Assembly: GCA_014523625.1 (NCBI GenBank)
Contig: JAATVP010000225.1
Coordinates: 1-8,415, forward strand
Length of the DNA stretch: 8,415 nucleotides
Reading direction: 5' to 3'
Source of the DNA: Nitrososphaerales archaeon TH5896
Lineage (GTDB): Archaea > Thermoproteota > Nitrososphaeria > Nitrososphaerales > Nitrososphaeraceae
Part shown: piece after piece, positions 1 through 5,143 of the stretch
Layout: every line of letters begins with the position of its first letter
How positions within the stretch are numbered: position 1 is the stretch's first letter
The notes under the pieces: generated by a model
What the model saw: the letters and a program-made list of their open reading frames with translations, nothing else
The model's database searches: none
Told to the model about the DNA's origin: nothing
Position numbers and translations under genes: made by a program

Positions 1-1
1 A

Positions 2-196
2 GGATGGGCTGGATTTTTCTGGGTTCTTAGAAATACATCAGCATCATTAGCCAATACTTTTGCCTACGTAAGTCCAGTAGTGGCTGTTATTTTGGGATGG
101 GCGATACTTAGTGAAGCTATCACTCCACAAATAATAATCGCTACCGTGATAATAATGACTGGAGTAGTTTTGATTGCAAATAAAGGGAAATTATGA
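2..196 (+). CDS. DMT/EamA-family permease, C-terminal fragment (5' end outside window)
   Basis: The frame is open from the window edge to a TGA at 194-196 and gives 64 residues of a membrane protein. What is seen: a WVLRNTSASLAN segment, then a hydrophobic helix around AYVSPVVAVILGWAILSE, a short TP-containing loop, and a last helix IIIATVIIMTGVVLIA before a short basic tail (NKGKL). This order, including the SPVVAVxxGW..L.E pattern, is typical of the last two helices of EamA-type drug/metabolite transporters such as YedA, which normally have ten transmembrane helices. The family exports small metabolites or amino acids across the cytoplasmic membrane. The substrate cannot be told from this piece. 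The start lies upstream of the window. Confidence 0.85.
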   Translation, partial: GWAGFFWVLRNTSASLANTFAYVSPVVAVILGWAILSEAITPQIIIATVIIMTGVVLIANKGKL

Positions 197-312
197 TATT
201 CAAGTTTGTTGGACTCATATTTTATTATAATTTGCAACATTATTGGAGTAGGAAAGCTTTAACATGATCCCGTAGATATGTAATGTTGCAAGAATTTGCC
301 CAACAAATTACG

Positions 313-345
313 AAGTTCTCTCTAGTTTTAAGTCTGAGAGAACTT
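313..345. repeat. Perfect 10-bp inverted repeat (hairpin)
   Basis: AAGTTCTCTC (313-322) is the exact reverse complement of GAGAGAACTT (336-345), separated by a 13-base loop. The RNA would form a stable stem-loop on either strand. It lies about 115 bases after the permease stop. A mildly T-rich stretch follows it, so it may be a distal or bidirectional terminator, or part of a small structured RNA. Confidence 0.6.
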
Positions 346-535
346 ATTTGTTAAGGTCTGGATCGGCAGACATTAGATCTAATAAATTTTCAAAATATTA
401 GTTCGATATCCTGTTGTACTTTTTGAAGCAGATCACTTATCAAATATTGAATATAGCAATGACTAAAATTTTTACTCTTAACAGAATTTCTACTAGATCT
501 GATATAATAAATTTGATCTGGTAAACTCGTGCGCA

Positions 536-592
536 ACAAAAGAAAAACAAAAAGAAAAAATTAGATCAAAAGAAGTTGGAATCGAACCTTTT
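536..592 (-). terminator. Hairpin plus T-tract terminator of the 237-aa secreted protein gene
   Basis: On the minus strand, directly after the TAG stop, AAAAG and GTT (592-585) pair with AAC and CTTTT (577-568) across a 7-base loop and a 2-base bulge. About 40 bases follow with T6, T5, T5 and T4 runs. Archaeal RNA polymerase terminates on T-rich tracts even without a hairpin, so this should be an efficient terminator. Confidence 0.75.
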
Positions 593-1306
593 CTAGATTA
601 CATGGAGGTTTGTTTGTTGAGAACTGGATTGATAACTGTCCTTTGTAATTTGAATCTCTGTATCATAAGCACCCATATCTGATTTTGGTCCTAGTTGCAC
701 TGTAAACGTTGCATGTCCGTCGTTATCTGTATACATAGTCTGTGTTGTTTTATCATTTGCGTCTTCTTGTGTAGGGATTGTTGTTGCAGCAGCTAACACT
801 GTACTGATAATGTTATTGCTTAATAAAGATGGTGTACGTTCAATAGCCAACGTTACAAATGCATTTGAGATGGGATTTCCAGTTTCTTTGTCCTTAACAG
901 TTATTGTAAGATAGGTCTTTTCTCCTATCTTTACAGGATTCTTTGTATATGAATACTCCACCAGAAATTGGTTTAATGATTGTGAATTATTATCACAGTC
1001 TCCCACTATTCCTTCAAATAATGATGAAAACTTTCCTCCTGTAATATCATTTGTAATGCTGCAGAAGCTATCACCATCTGTTGCAATTCCTTCTTCACCA
1101 TCAAAAGCAGCTGCTCTGCCATCTCCAGAAGTATCAACATCGACAGCAGCAAATGTATTGTTGGCTTGTATTGATGGCACAGTCAAAAATGATAACAGCA
1201 GCAGCGAGAAACCTAAAAGCGAATACACACGTGTATTGCTTGGATTGAATGCATTTTCAATTACTGGATTGTTTATACATAATAGTTTCATTTTGATCGT
1301 CCTCAT
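593..1306 (-). CDS. Exported protein with EF-hand-like loop and Ig-like domain
   Basis: The protein has 237 residues. A charged N-terminus is followed by a hydrophobic stretch at about residues 27-48 and a possible cleavage site near NTFA/AV (53/54), so it is probably exported. Residues 58-69 (DTSGDGRAAAFD) fit the DxSxDGxxxxxD calcium loop of EF-hand/dockerin type. Two cysteines (82, 104) flank the next segment and could form a disulphide. Residues about 112-237 look like one Ig-like or transthyretin-like beta-sandwich: NPVKIGEKTYLTITVKD, then GNPISNAFVTL, then TDNDGHATFTVQL, ending in beta-rich sequence. Such domains are common in archaeal surface proteins. The first ATG is preferred because GAGGAG lies 5 bases upstream. 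No C-terminal anchor is visible. The specific function is unknown. It lies about 100 bases downstream of another exported-protein gene on the same strand. Confidence 0.8.
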   Translation of the reverse strand: MRTIKMKLLCINNPVIENAFNPSNTRVYSLLGFSLLLLSFLTVPSIQANNTFAAVDVDTSGDGRAAAFDGEEGIATDGDSFCSITNDITGGKFSSLFEGIVGDCDNNSQSLNQFLVEYSYTKNPVKIGEKTYLTITVKDKETGNPISNAFVTLAIERTPSLLSNNIISTVLAAATTIPTQEDANDKTTQTMYTDNDGHATFTVQLGPKSDMGAYDTEIQITKDSYQSSSQQTNLHVI

Positions 1307-1310
1307 GTTA

Positions 1311-1319
1311 TCTCCTCTT
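1311..1319 (-). promoter_or_regulatory. Shine-Dalgarno site fixing the start at 1306
   Basis: On the minus strand the sequence AAGAGGAGATAAC stands directly before ATG. The GGAG core is complementary to the archaeal 16S rRNA 3' end and is correctly spaced. It is the clearest ribosome-binding site in this window and supports the upstream ATG over the in-frame ATG five codons later. Confidence 0.65.
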
Positions 1320-1406
1320 CCCTCAAATTACATTTTAAAACTATTACTATCAACTATCAACTTATTGCAAGTCATGCAAGAAAGATAACGTATGGATGAT
1401 TACTCC

Positions 1407-1658
1407 TTAATCATCATCATCGTGATCATGGTCATCGTCACAGTCATGGTAATCATCCTTGTCACAGTCATCATCGTCATCATCAGATGATGCCGCCGCC
1501 GCCGAACTGTCACCTGCTGCCGCCGCTGCTGCCGCTGATCCACCACTTGCTGCCGCTGATGCAGAGGAAGACGCGAAGGCTTGCTCTAAGGACATATTAA
1601 CTCCTGCCAATGCTGTAATTATTAGTACAGCCAAAATTACAGGTATACTTGTATTCAT
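1407..1658 (-). CDS. Small exported Ala/Ser-linker protein with Asp/His/Cys-rich tail
   Basis: The protein has 83 residues in three parts. Residues 1-29 are a signal peptide: a short N-terminus, hydrophobic core IPVILAVLIITALAGV, and an AFA/SS cleavage site after Ala29. Residues 30-58 are almost only Ala, Ser and Gly, a flexible linker. Residues 59-83 contain 18 Asp, 3 His, 2 Cys (65 and 73), one Lys and one Tyr. Such a tail is expected to bind divalent cations outside the cell (calcium, or copper/zinc through His and Cys). No family is recognised. The Ala codons are mostly GCG/GCA/GCC runs, which makes a GC-rich island in AT-rich DNA. That the reading frame is real is supported by the intact signal peptide and an upstream TATA element. 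An Ala/Ser-rich frame on the opposite strand is judged a shadow of the repeats. Confidence 0.75.
   Translation of the reverse strand: MNTSIPVILAVLIITALAGVNMSLEQAFASSSASAAASGGSAAAAAAAGDSSAAAASSDDDDDDCDKDDYHDCDDDHDHDDDD
1437..1484. repeat. Two imperfect 24-bp units in the Asp-rich tail coding region
   Basis: GTCACAGTCAT occurs at 1437-1447 and again at 1461-1471, exactly 24 bases (8 codons) apart, and each copy encodes Asp-Cys-Asp on the minus strand. The rest of the region is built of GAT/GAC codons. This looks like a small tandem duplication within a triplet-repeat-like segment that keeps the reading frame. Confidence 0.5.
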
Positions 1659-1678
1659 TTAATCAATAGAAAAGAGAT

Positions 1679-1688
1679 AAAATATATC
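1679..1688 (-). promoter_or_regulatory. TATA element of the Asp-rich exported protein gene
   Basis: On the minus strand GATATATTTT lies with its centre about 26 bases before the ATG at 1658. This is the normal archaeal TATA-to-start-site distance, so the mRNA would begin at or next to the start codon (leaderless). No Shine-Dalgarno sequence precedes the ATG, in agreement with this. Confidence 0.5.
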
Positions 1689-1896
1689 AAATATACGAAT
1701 ATTGCTACAGTAATTATCTTCTACAATGTTCGCGTATATTTTTCTACCTAGAACAATATTGTTATACTCATGTGTGGAAATTTCGAATATTTTGTGTTGC
1801 ATTTCTCTAGAGCGTTAAATAACACATCTAACTAATACTAGTAGTGATTAGTAATCATGTTCAAAATACGACAACTATACTTTTAATCCCTTACTA

Positions 1897-1904
1897 ATTT
1901 TTAT
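1897..1904 (+). promoter_or_regulatory. TATA element of the remnant/DHFR-family transcript
   Basis: TTTTTATA is centred about 27 bases before the ATG at 1928, giving a leaderless transcript starting at the truncated ORF. About 45-65 bases upstream, ACTAAT (1831-1836) and ATTAGT (1847-1852) form an inverted repeat around ACTAGT that could bind a regulator. The promoter probably also serves the downstream reductase-family gene. Confidence 0.5.
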
Positions 1905-1927
1905 ACGGTGAGAAATATACTGTTTTT

Positions 1928-2053
1928 ATGAGCAAATCTGATTCGACGTACGCAGGTCTGGTTTCGCACTTTATTTATAAAGTGCCCAAGAAGAATCATG
2001 ATGCGATGCTGCAGATCTGTAAACAATCCAATGTTTGGAATAATGGTCTCTAA
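1928..2053 (+). pseudogene. N-terminal remnant resembling a DUF1428-family protein
   Basis: This ORF has 41 codons, starts with ATG right at the expected transcription start and ends in TAA. The peptide runs MSKSDSTYAGLVSHFIYKVP and then KKNHDAMLQICKQSNVWNNGL. From memory of the family, DUF1428 (YbaA-like, about 115 residues) begins with a strand of the type YVDGFVxxVPKKN, a helix, and then VW..HGAL. The match covers that region and stops there. The remaining two thirds are absent: the next gene starts 25 bases after the stop and no frame in the gap continues the match. The likely explanation is a deletion or recombination that left the promoter and N-terminus in front of the reductase-family gene. 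A short functional leader peptide is the alternative. Confidence 0.5.
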
Positions 2054-2078
2054 GGCAAGTGGATAAGGAAGAATAACG

Positions 2079-2642
2079 ATGAGAAAAATAATCGTATTTA
2101 TGCAAGTATCGGTGGACGGCTTTATTGAAGGGCCCAATAAAGAAGTCGATTGGATGATGGTTGATGACGAAGAAGAGTGGAGGGAGCTTAATGAAACGCT
2201 CAATTCTGTAGACGCCTTAATCCTTGGGGGAGGTATGTATCCCGGATACGAACAATACTGGCTTGCCCTCCTGACCAATCCAGCAGAGGGGACAAATAAT
2301 CAATCCGCTTATGCACAACGTGCTGATAAGATACCCCATTTCGTCCTTTCCAAGACCCTTGACAATGCCGCATGGAAGACGACAAGGATCATCCGGGATG
2401 TAGAAGAGATCCGAAGAATGAAACAACAACCAGGTAAGGACATGGTAGTTTGGGGAGGCGCCACTCTAGTATCCAGTTTAATGAATCTAGGTTTGATCGA
2501 TGAGTTGCGCCTGATGATAAATCCCCTCGTTTTAGGTGGAGGAAAAGCGCTATTCAAAGATGTTAAAGAGCGGCATTCCTTGAACCTCATACGGGTTAAG
2601 CCGTTCAAATCAGGCATGGTAAGCTTGACGTACAGCACATGA
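2079..2642 (+). CDS. Dihydrofolate reductase / RibD C-terminal family protein
   Basis: The protein has 187 residues, a normal length for stand-alone YyaP/YwjB-like proteins. The N-terminus MRKIIVFMQVSVDGFIEGP is the first strand and substrate loop of the DHFR/RibD fold. LILGGGMYPGYEQYW (48-61) takes the place of the usual GRxTYE segment, HFVLSKTL (87-94) is the next strand, and VVWGGATLVSSLMNLGLIDELRLMINPLVLGGGKALF (123-159) is the typical nucleotide-binding GG motif and C-terminal signature. The family binds NAD(P)H and reduces pterin-like or pyrimidine substrates, but the substrate of this subgroup is not known and true folate or riboflavin activity should not be assumed. A purine-rich AAGGAAG about 8 bases before the ATG may be its ribosome site. 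Base composition appears less AT-rich than that of the neighbours, so transfer from bacteria is possible. Confidence 0.88.
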   Translation: MRKIIVFMQVSVDGFIEGPNKEVDWMMVDDEEEWRELNETLNSVDALILGGGMYPGYEQYWLALLTNPAEGTNNQSAYAQRADKIPHFVLSKTLDNAAWKTTRIIRDVEEIRRMKQQPGKDMVVWGGATLVSSLMNLGLIDELRLMINPLVLGGGKALFKDVKERHSLNLIRVKPFKSGMVSLTYST

Positions 2643-2751
2643 TCCTAAATGTAATGATTGGTATGATTTAAGAAAATCTGATCAGTGCACTAAGAACTAA
2701 TCAGGTGAAGGACGATGTTATAGAAGTTTTGTTATCACATACTGCTTAGGA

Positions 2752-2765
2752 CAACGTTCACGTTG
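2752..2765. repeat. 14-bp near-palindrome CAACGT-TC-ACGTTG
   Basis: Two exact 6-bp arms separated by two bases lie between the convergent ends of the reductase-family gene and the TFB-like gene. The shape suits a dimeric DNA-binding protein, but its place between two 3' ends argues against a promoter operator. No function is assigned. Confidence 0.3.
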
Positions 2766-2844
2766 GTGGTTATGTAATTTTGACTTGTTGTTTAGACAAT
2801 CGAAGTATAAGAATTACTTCCTTCTGGGAACAATCTGGCTATAT

Positions 2845-3069
2845 CTAGACCTTTTTTCTCAATGTAACTATGCTTATTCCTCCAGCCTTTGCGAGTCTTG
2901 ATTGATTGACTTTGTATTTCTCTTCCAGCAGACAAGCACCATACAAAGCAGCGGTTGCAAGAGCTTTTGGGTCTTTGTCATAGGAGATAGGATCTTTCTT
3001 TACCTCATTCAACATATCAAGAGCTGTTCTGTAAGTCTTTTGGCTCACGTCAGCATTTTCTGCAACCAT
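2845..3069 (-). CDS. Short TFB-like (TFIIB) cyclin-fold protein, 3' end possibly frameshifted
   Basis: The 74 residues resemble one cyclin repeat of archaeal transcription factor B. VSQKTYRTALDMLNEV (8-23) is the first helix, DPKALATAALYGACLLEE (33-50) matches the DPxxLAAAALYLAC signature, and NQSRLAKAGGISIVTLRKK (55-73) matches the recognition helix-turn-helix. There is no zinc ribbon and no first repeat, so it is not a full TFB (about 300 aa). Short proteins of this kind occur in Thaumarchaeota, where they may modulate transcription initiation. The frame stops right after an A6 run. One extra base there would continue as GLDIARLFPEGSNSY and end at 2792, giving a more complete last helix, so a frameshift or sequencing error is likely. 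Directly upstream in frame is a TAG, which fixes the start region. Confidence 0.7.
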   Translation of the reverse strand: MVAENADVSQKTYRTALDMLNEVKKDPISYDKDPKALATAALYGACLLEEKYKVNQSRLAKAGGISIVTLRKKV

Positions 3070-3086
3070 AACCTAGCAATAAATAA

Positions 3087-3096
3087 TTTTTATATC
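3087..3096. promoter_or_regulatory. Shared AT-rich TATA region between divergent TFB-like and methyltransferase genes
   Basis: TTTTTATATC lies in the 55-bp gap between two divergent start codons. Read on the minus strand it is GATATAAAAA, about 23 bases before the TFB-like ATG. Read on the plus strand it lies about 33 bases before the methyltransferase ATG. Both directions could use this same element, each with almost no leader. Confidence 0.45.
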
Positions 3097-3124
3097 ATGA
3101 ATACTCTATCAATGAAGAAATTCG

Positions 3125-3985
3125 ATGTCAAATATAGACTCCAAACAATTTAAGGAAGCTCAACGAAAGAGTTGGGATAGTGTAGCCATAGGATGGCAAA
3201 AATGTTGGAAGACCTTTGAAAAGGATGCTCAAAATCTTAGTAATCATTTAGTCGAGCTTGCAAAGATAAATTCTAGTTCAAAAGTTCTAGATATAGCAAC
3301 TGGAATCGGAGAACCAGCTATCACAGCAGCAAAGAAAGTCGGGAGTGGAAATGGTCATGTACTAGCTACAGATATATCACTACAGATGCTATCCATTGCA
3401 AGACAAAGAGCTGCTTCTCTTGGCTTACAAGATGTGATCGAATTCAAAGAGGGTGATGCAGAAACTATTAGTTTACCAGATTCAGCGTTTGATGCAGTAC
3501 TCTGTAGATGGGGATTGATGTTCTTGCCAGATCTAAGAGAAGGCTTATCAAATATTTACTCCTCATTAGTACATGGTGGCTATTTGGCAGCTGCCGTTTG
3601 GGCTTCGCCAGATAAGGTTCCTTTCCTTTCCGTGTCCATGAATACTGTAGTTAAAGAGACCGGGAAGCCGATGCCCCCTAGCGGTACTCCTGGACCATTT
3701 AAACTGGCTGACCAAAGTATCATTACTGATGCCTTATCTAAGTGCGGATTTAAGGATATTGCTGTTGAAAGAATTAATGTAATTTTCACATTTAGTTCAC
3801 CAGAAGAATATACTCAATTTAATCAAGCAATAGCCGCTCCCATAAATGCAATGTTAGCCGACCAATCTCAAGAGAGGAAAGAAGAGATTTGGAAAGCTGT
3901 CACCGAATCAGCAAGCAGTTATGTTGATGCTACAGGCAACGTTAAACTAGACAACGAAAGTATATGTATATGTGCTAAAAAATAG
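3125..3985 (+). CDS. Class I SAM-dependent methyltransferase (UbiE-like)
   Basis: The protein has 286 residues. SAM-binding motif I is VLDIATGIGEPA (54-65) with the DxxTGxG glycine loop. The acidic residue that holds the ribose is Asp83 in ATDIS. GDAETISLPDSAFD (110-123) is the typical loop before motif II/III, followed by AVLCRWGLMFLPD (124-136) and LVHGGYLAAAVWAS (148-161), as in UbiE/Coq5-type enzymes. The C-terminal third (about 170-286), including a KPMPPSGTPGPFKLAD segment, should form the substrate lid. It ends with a strand-like SICICAKK typical of this fold. The enzyme is cytoplasmic and methylates a small molecule, but the substrate is not evident. No biosynthetic partner genes are adjacent. 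The gene is monocistronic, followed by a hairpin terminator. Confidence 0.9.
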   Translation: MSNIDSKQFKEAQRKSWDSVAIGWQKCWKTFEKDAQNLSNHLVELAKINSSSKVLDIATGIGEPAITAAKKVGSGNGHVLATDISLQMLSIARQRAASLGLQDVIEFKEGDAETISLPDSAFDAVLCRWGLMFLPDLREGLSNIYSSLVHGGYLAAAVWASPDKVPFLSVSMNTVVKETGKPMPPSGTPGPFKLADQSIITDALSKCGFKDIAVERINVIFTFSSPEEYTQFNQAIAAPINAMLADQSQERKEEIWKAVTESASSYVDATGNVKLDNESICICAKK

Positions 3986-3995
3986 AAGGAATTGT

Positions 3996-4026
3996 GATGG
4001 AATTGTAATCCATCCTATCTTTTATA
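3996..4026 (+). terminator. Terminator-like hairpin of the methyltransferase gene
   Basis: GATGGA (3996-4001) and TCCATC (4009-4014) form a perfect 6-bp stem with a 7-base loop, ten bases after the methyltransferase stop codon. It is followed by the T-rich CTATCTTTTATA. Position and shape fit a terminator or mRNA 3'-end stabiliser. Confidence 0.55.
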
Positions 4027-4203
4027 TTAGATGTATAGCGTGTTAGTTCCATCAATCTGTAATACAGTCGTTTTAAATACGATACATAATTGAATACCAT
4101 AAATATAATGGCAAAGAAGAATGCAATGGAGGCTAGTTTTAATTGAACTACATTCGTATCTGTTTCTGAAGACTAACAACTAAGAAAAAATCGTATGAAA
4201 AAG

Positions 4204-4240
4204 TAGTATCTCGTGCCTAGGCTCTAGACTAGAGATGCTA
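4204..4240 (+). repeat. 9-bp stem-loop with nested palindromes, possible structured RNA
   Basis: TAGTATCTC (4204-4212) pairs with GAGATGCTA (4232-4240), eight Watson-Crick pairs and one G-U. The 19-base loop contains CCTAGG, and an alternative 13-base palindrome CTCTAGACTAGAG lies at 4222-4234. A T6 run follows about 26 bases later. The G-U pair suggests an RNA structure on the plus strand rather than a DNA operator. No known RNA family is recognised. Confidence 0.35.
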
Positions 4241-4388
4241 ACTTCTTTATTGTTTACTATCAACTCTTTTTTCATCTGCCATCGGCCAATAGTGATTGTA
4301 TATATTTCTAATCATTTTTTAGCTCATTTTTATCTAAATAATATATAAACTCCGATAATTTTTCTTATTTATTAAAGATGAATAGAAC

Positions 4389-4396
4389 CTTTAAAA
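4389..4396 (+). promoter_or_regulatory. TATA element of the 71-aa gene
   Basis: CTTTAAAA is centred about 28 bases before the ATG at 4421, so the transcript would start at or next to that codon. There is no Shine-Dalgarno sequence before the ATG. This supports 4421 as the true start and a leaderless mRNA for the first of the small plus-strand genes. Confidence 0.5.
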
Positions 4397-4420
4397 CGTT
4401 TGTCATGCTGATTAATCATA

Positions 4421-4636
4421 ATGATTAGAAGTTTCGACAATTGGTGGAGCACTATACCGTCTGATCTAAAAGAGAAAGCCCGTAAAGGTGATGAGGCAAA
4501 TAAGCCGCTATTAAACCAGGTTAATTATGCTCTTCTACATCTACAGCTAGCAGGCAAGCATGAAGCCAAGCCATCTCATGAAGAACTCAGAACTTGGTTG
4601 CATAGCGGTCAGATCGATGTTGTCAGAGTAAGGTAA
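4421..4636 (+). CDS. Conserved-looking small hypothetical protein (71 aa)
   Basis: No family is recognised. The protein is soluble and probably helical, with no signal peptide, membrane segment or cysteine. It starts MIRSFDNWWSTIPSDLKEKA, has a central amphipathic helix LLNQVNYALLHLQLAG (30-45), and ends SHEELRTWLHSGQIDVVRVR. The pattern of Trp residues (8, 9, 59) and helices separated by Pro suggests a compact folded domain rather than random sequence. A TATA element sits at the right distance for a leaderless start. The next gene begins 45 bases after its stop on the same strand, so the two may be co-transcribed. Confidence 0.6.
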   Translation: MIRSFDNWWSTIPSDLKEKARKGDEANKPLLNQVNYALLHLQLAGKHEAKPSHEELRTWLHSGQIDVVRVR

Positions 4637-4681
4637 GTAATTCAATGGTAACAAAATTACTCTGAAATAAGGTAAATAGAC

Positions 4682-4885
4682 TTGGATACTGAAAAGGATA
4701 TTGAAAGAGCAGCCGATCAGATTATGAAAGATGCAGGTGGATCCAAGCTTGATGCATTAAATATACTCCTCAGTAAGTATCAAAGTCAAAGGCGTTTAGA
4801 AGAAGCCATGCGAGTTCAAGCTGTTATACGTAGGGAACAAGACAGGGTAGAAGAGTACGAACACGGCTTTCAACAAGATATGTAA
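4682..4885 (+). CDS. Small charged helical hypothetical protein (67 aa, TTG start)
   Basis: No family is recognised. The whole protein looks alpha-helical and highly charged: EKDIERAADQIMKDAGG, then SKLDALNILLSKYQSQRRLEEAMRVQAVIRREQDRVEEYEHG. The second half could form a helical hairpin or short coiled coil. There is no ATG at the beginning: an in-frame TAA lies three codons before the TTG at 4682, so TTG is the only start that keeps the N-terminus, and AAGGT about 9 bases upstream supports it. ATG at 4721 is the alternative and would remove 13 residues. The gene sits 45 bases behind the 71-aa gene, and its Shine-Dalgarno-like site suits an internal gene of an operon. Confidence 0.55.
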   Translation: MDTEKDIERAADQIMKDAGGSKLDALNILLSKYQSQRRLEEAMRVQAVIRREQDRVEEYEHGFQQDM

Positions 4886-5143
4886 TCTAATTATCGTCCC
4901 TGGAATTCAGATATTAGTCAAGTATAGTATCTGGCTTTATATTCTATTTCGCCATTCTAAAGGGAGATATGACTGAATTGAGGGAGAGGATGTGTCATAT
5001 ACTTGTGCGTGGATGAAAAACAAAGAAGTATTGCAAGCTTGGGAGCTTATATTTATGAATTGGAAGACTATAATACAAACGACCTCATAGTTATGTAGGC
5101 AGTGTTAATTTAGCAAATTAATAGAAATGGATTGAAAATTAGC

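Larger units (their letters stand above)
197..592. other. Intergenic region without a recognisable gene
   Basis: This stretch of almost 400 bases shows no ORF with a credible start. A T-rich run at about 208-233 could end the upstream permease transcript. It also contains a perfect 10-bp inverted repeat (313-345), a 12-bp palindrome ATTAGATCTAAT at 372-383, a related AGATCTGAT...AATAAATTT motif about 120 bp further on, and the terminator of the minus-strand gene at its right end. Confidence 0.6.
3986..4420. other. Gene-poor region after the methyltransferase
   Basis: No convincing gene is seen in 435 bases. Contents in order: a terminator-like hairpin (3996-4026), an ORF of 12 codons at 4108-4146 preceded by a TATA-like TTTTAAATA and continuing in frame after its TGA for nine more codons to 4176, a 9-bp stem-loop (4204-4240) with T-rich sequence after it, and a TATA element for the next gene (4389-4396). 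Confidence 0.55.

Noticed and set aside
372..383. Palindrome ATTAGATCTAAT and repeated AGATCT motifs in the left intergenic region
   Set aside because: AT-rich palindromes of this size are expected by chance. No arrangement with a promoter was found.
578..588. tRNA T-arm-like sequence GGTTCGATTCC on the minus strand
   Set aside because: No cloverleaf can be formed: the sequence before it on that strand is the end of a coding region, the T stem does not extend to 5 bp, and no CCA or acceptor pairing is seen. The hairpin of the terminator explains it.
1056..1388. Plus-strand frame of 110 codons opposite the Ig-like protein gene
   Set aside because: It lies opposite a gene with signal peptide, Shine-Dalgarno site and folded domain. 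Its own sequence has no family features.
1459..1662. Plus-strand Ser/Ala-rich frame of 67 codons
   Set aside because: It is the mirror of the Asp and Ala codon repeats (GAT/GAC read as ATC/GTC or TCA, GCN as other small residues). The minus-strand frame has a signal peptide and promoter.
1901..2278. Minus-strand frame of 125 codons over the DUF1428-like remnant and reductase N-terminus
   Set aside because: It overlaps a clearly identified reductase-family gene on the other strand, and the peptide is low-complexity Ser-rich without family signs.
4108..4176. Short ORF MAKKNAMEASFN followed by in-frame TGA and nine further codons
   Set aside because: A TATA-like element is present upstream, but 12 or 22 residues are too few to support a gene or to identify a decayed one.
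4969..5091. Two tiny ORFs (15 and 25 codons) with an ATGA overlap and a good GGGAG site
   Set aside because: The overlap and ribosome site look gene-like, but neither peptide resembles a protein domain and both are short enough to be chance.
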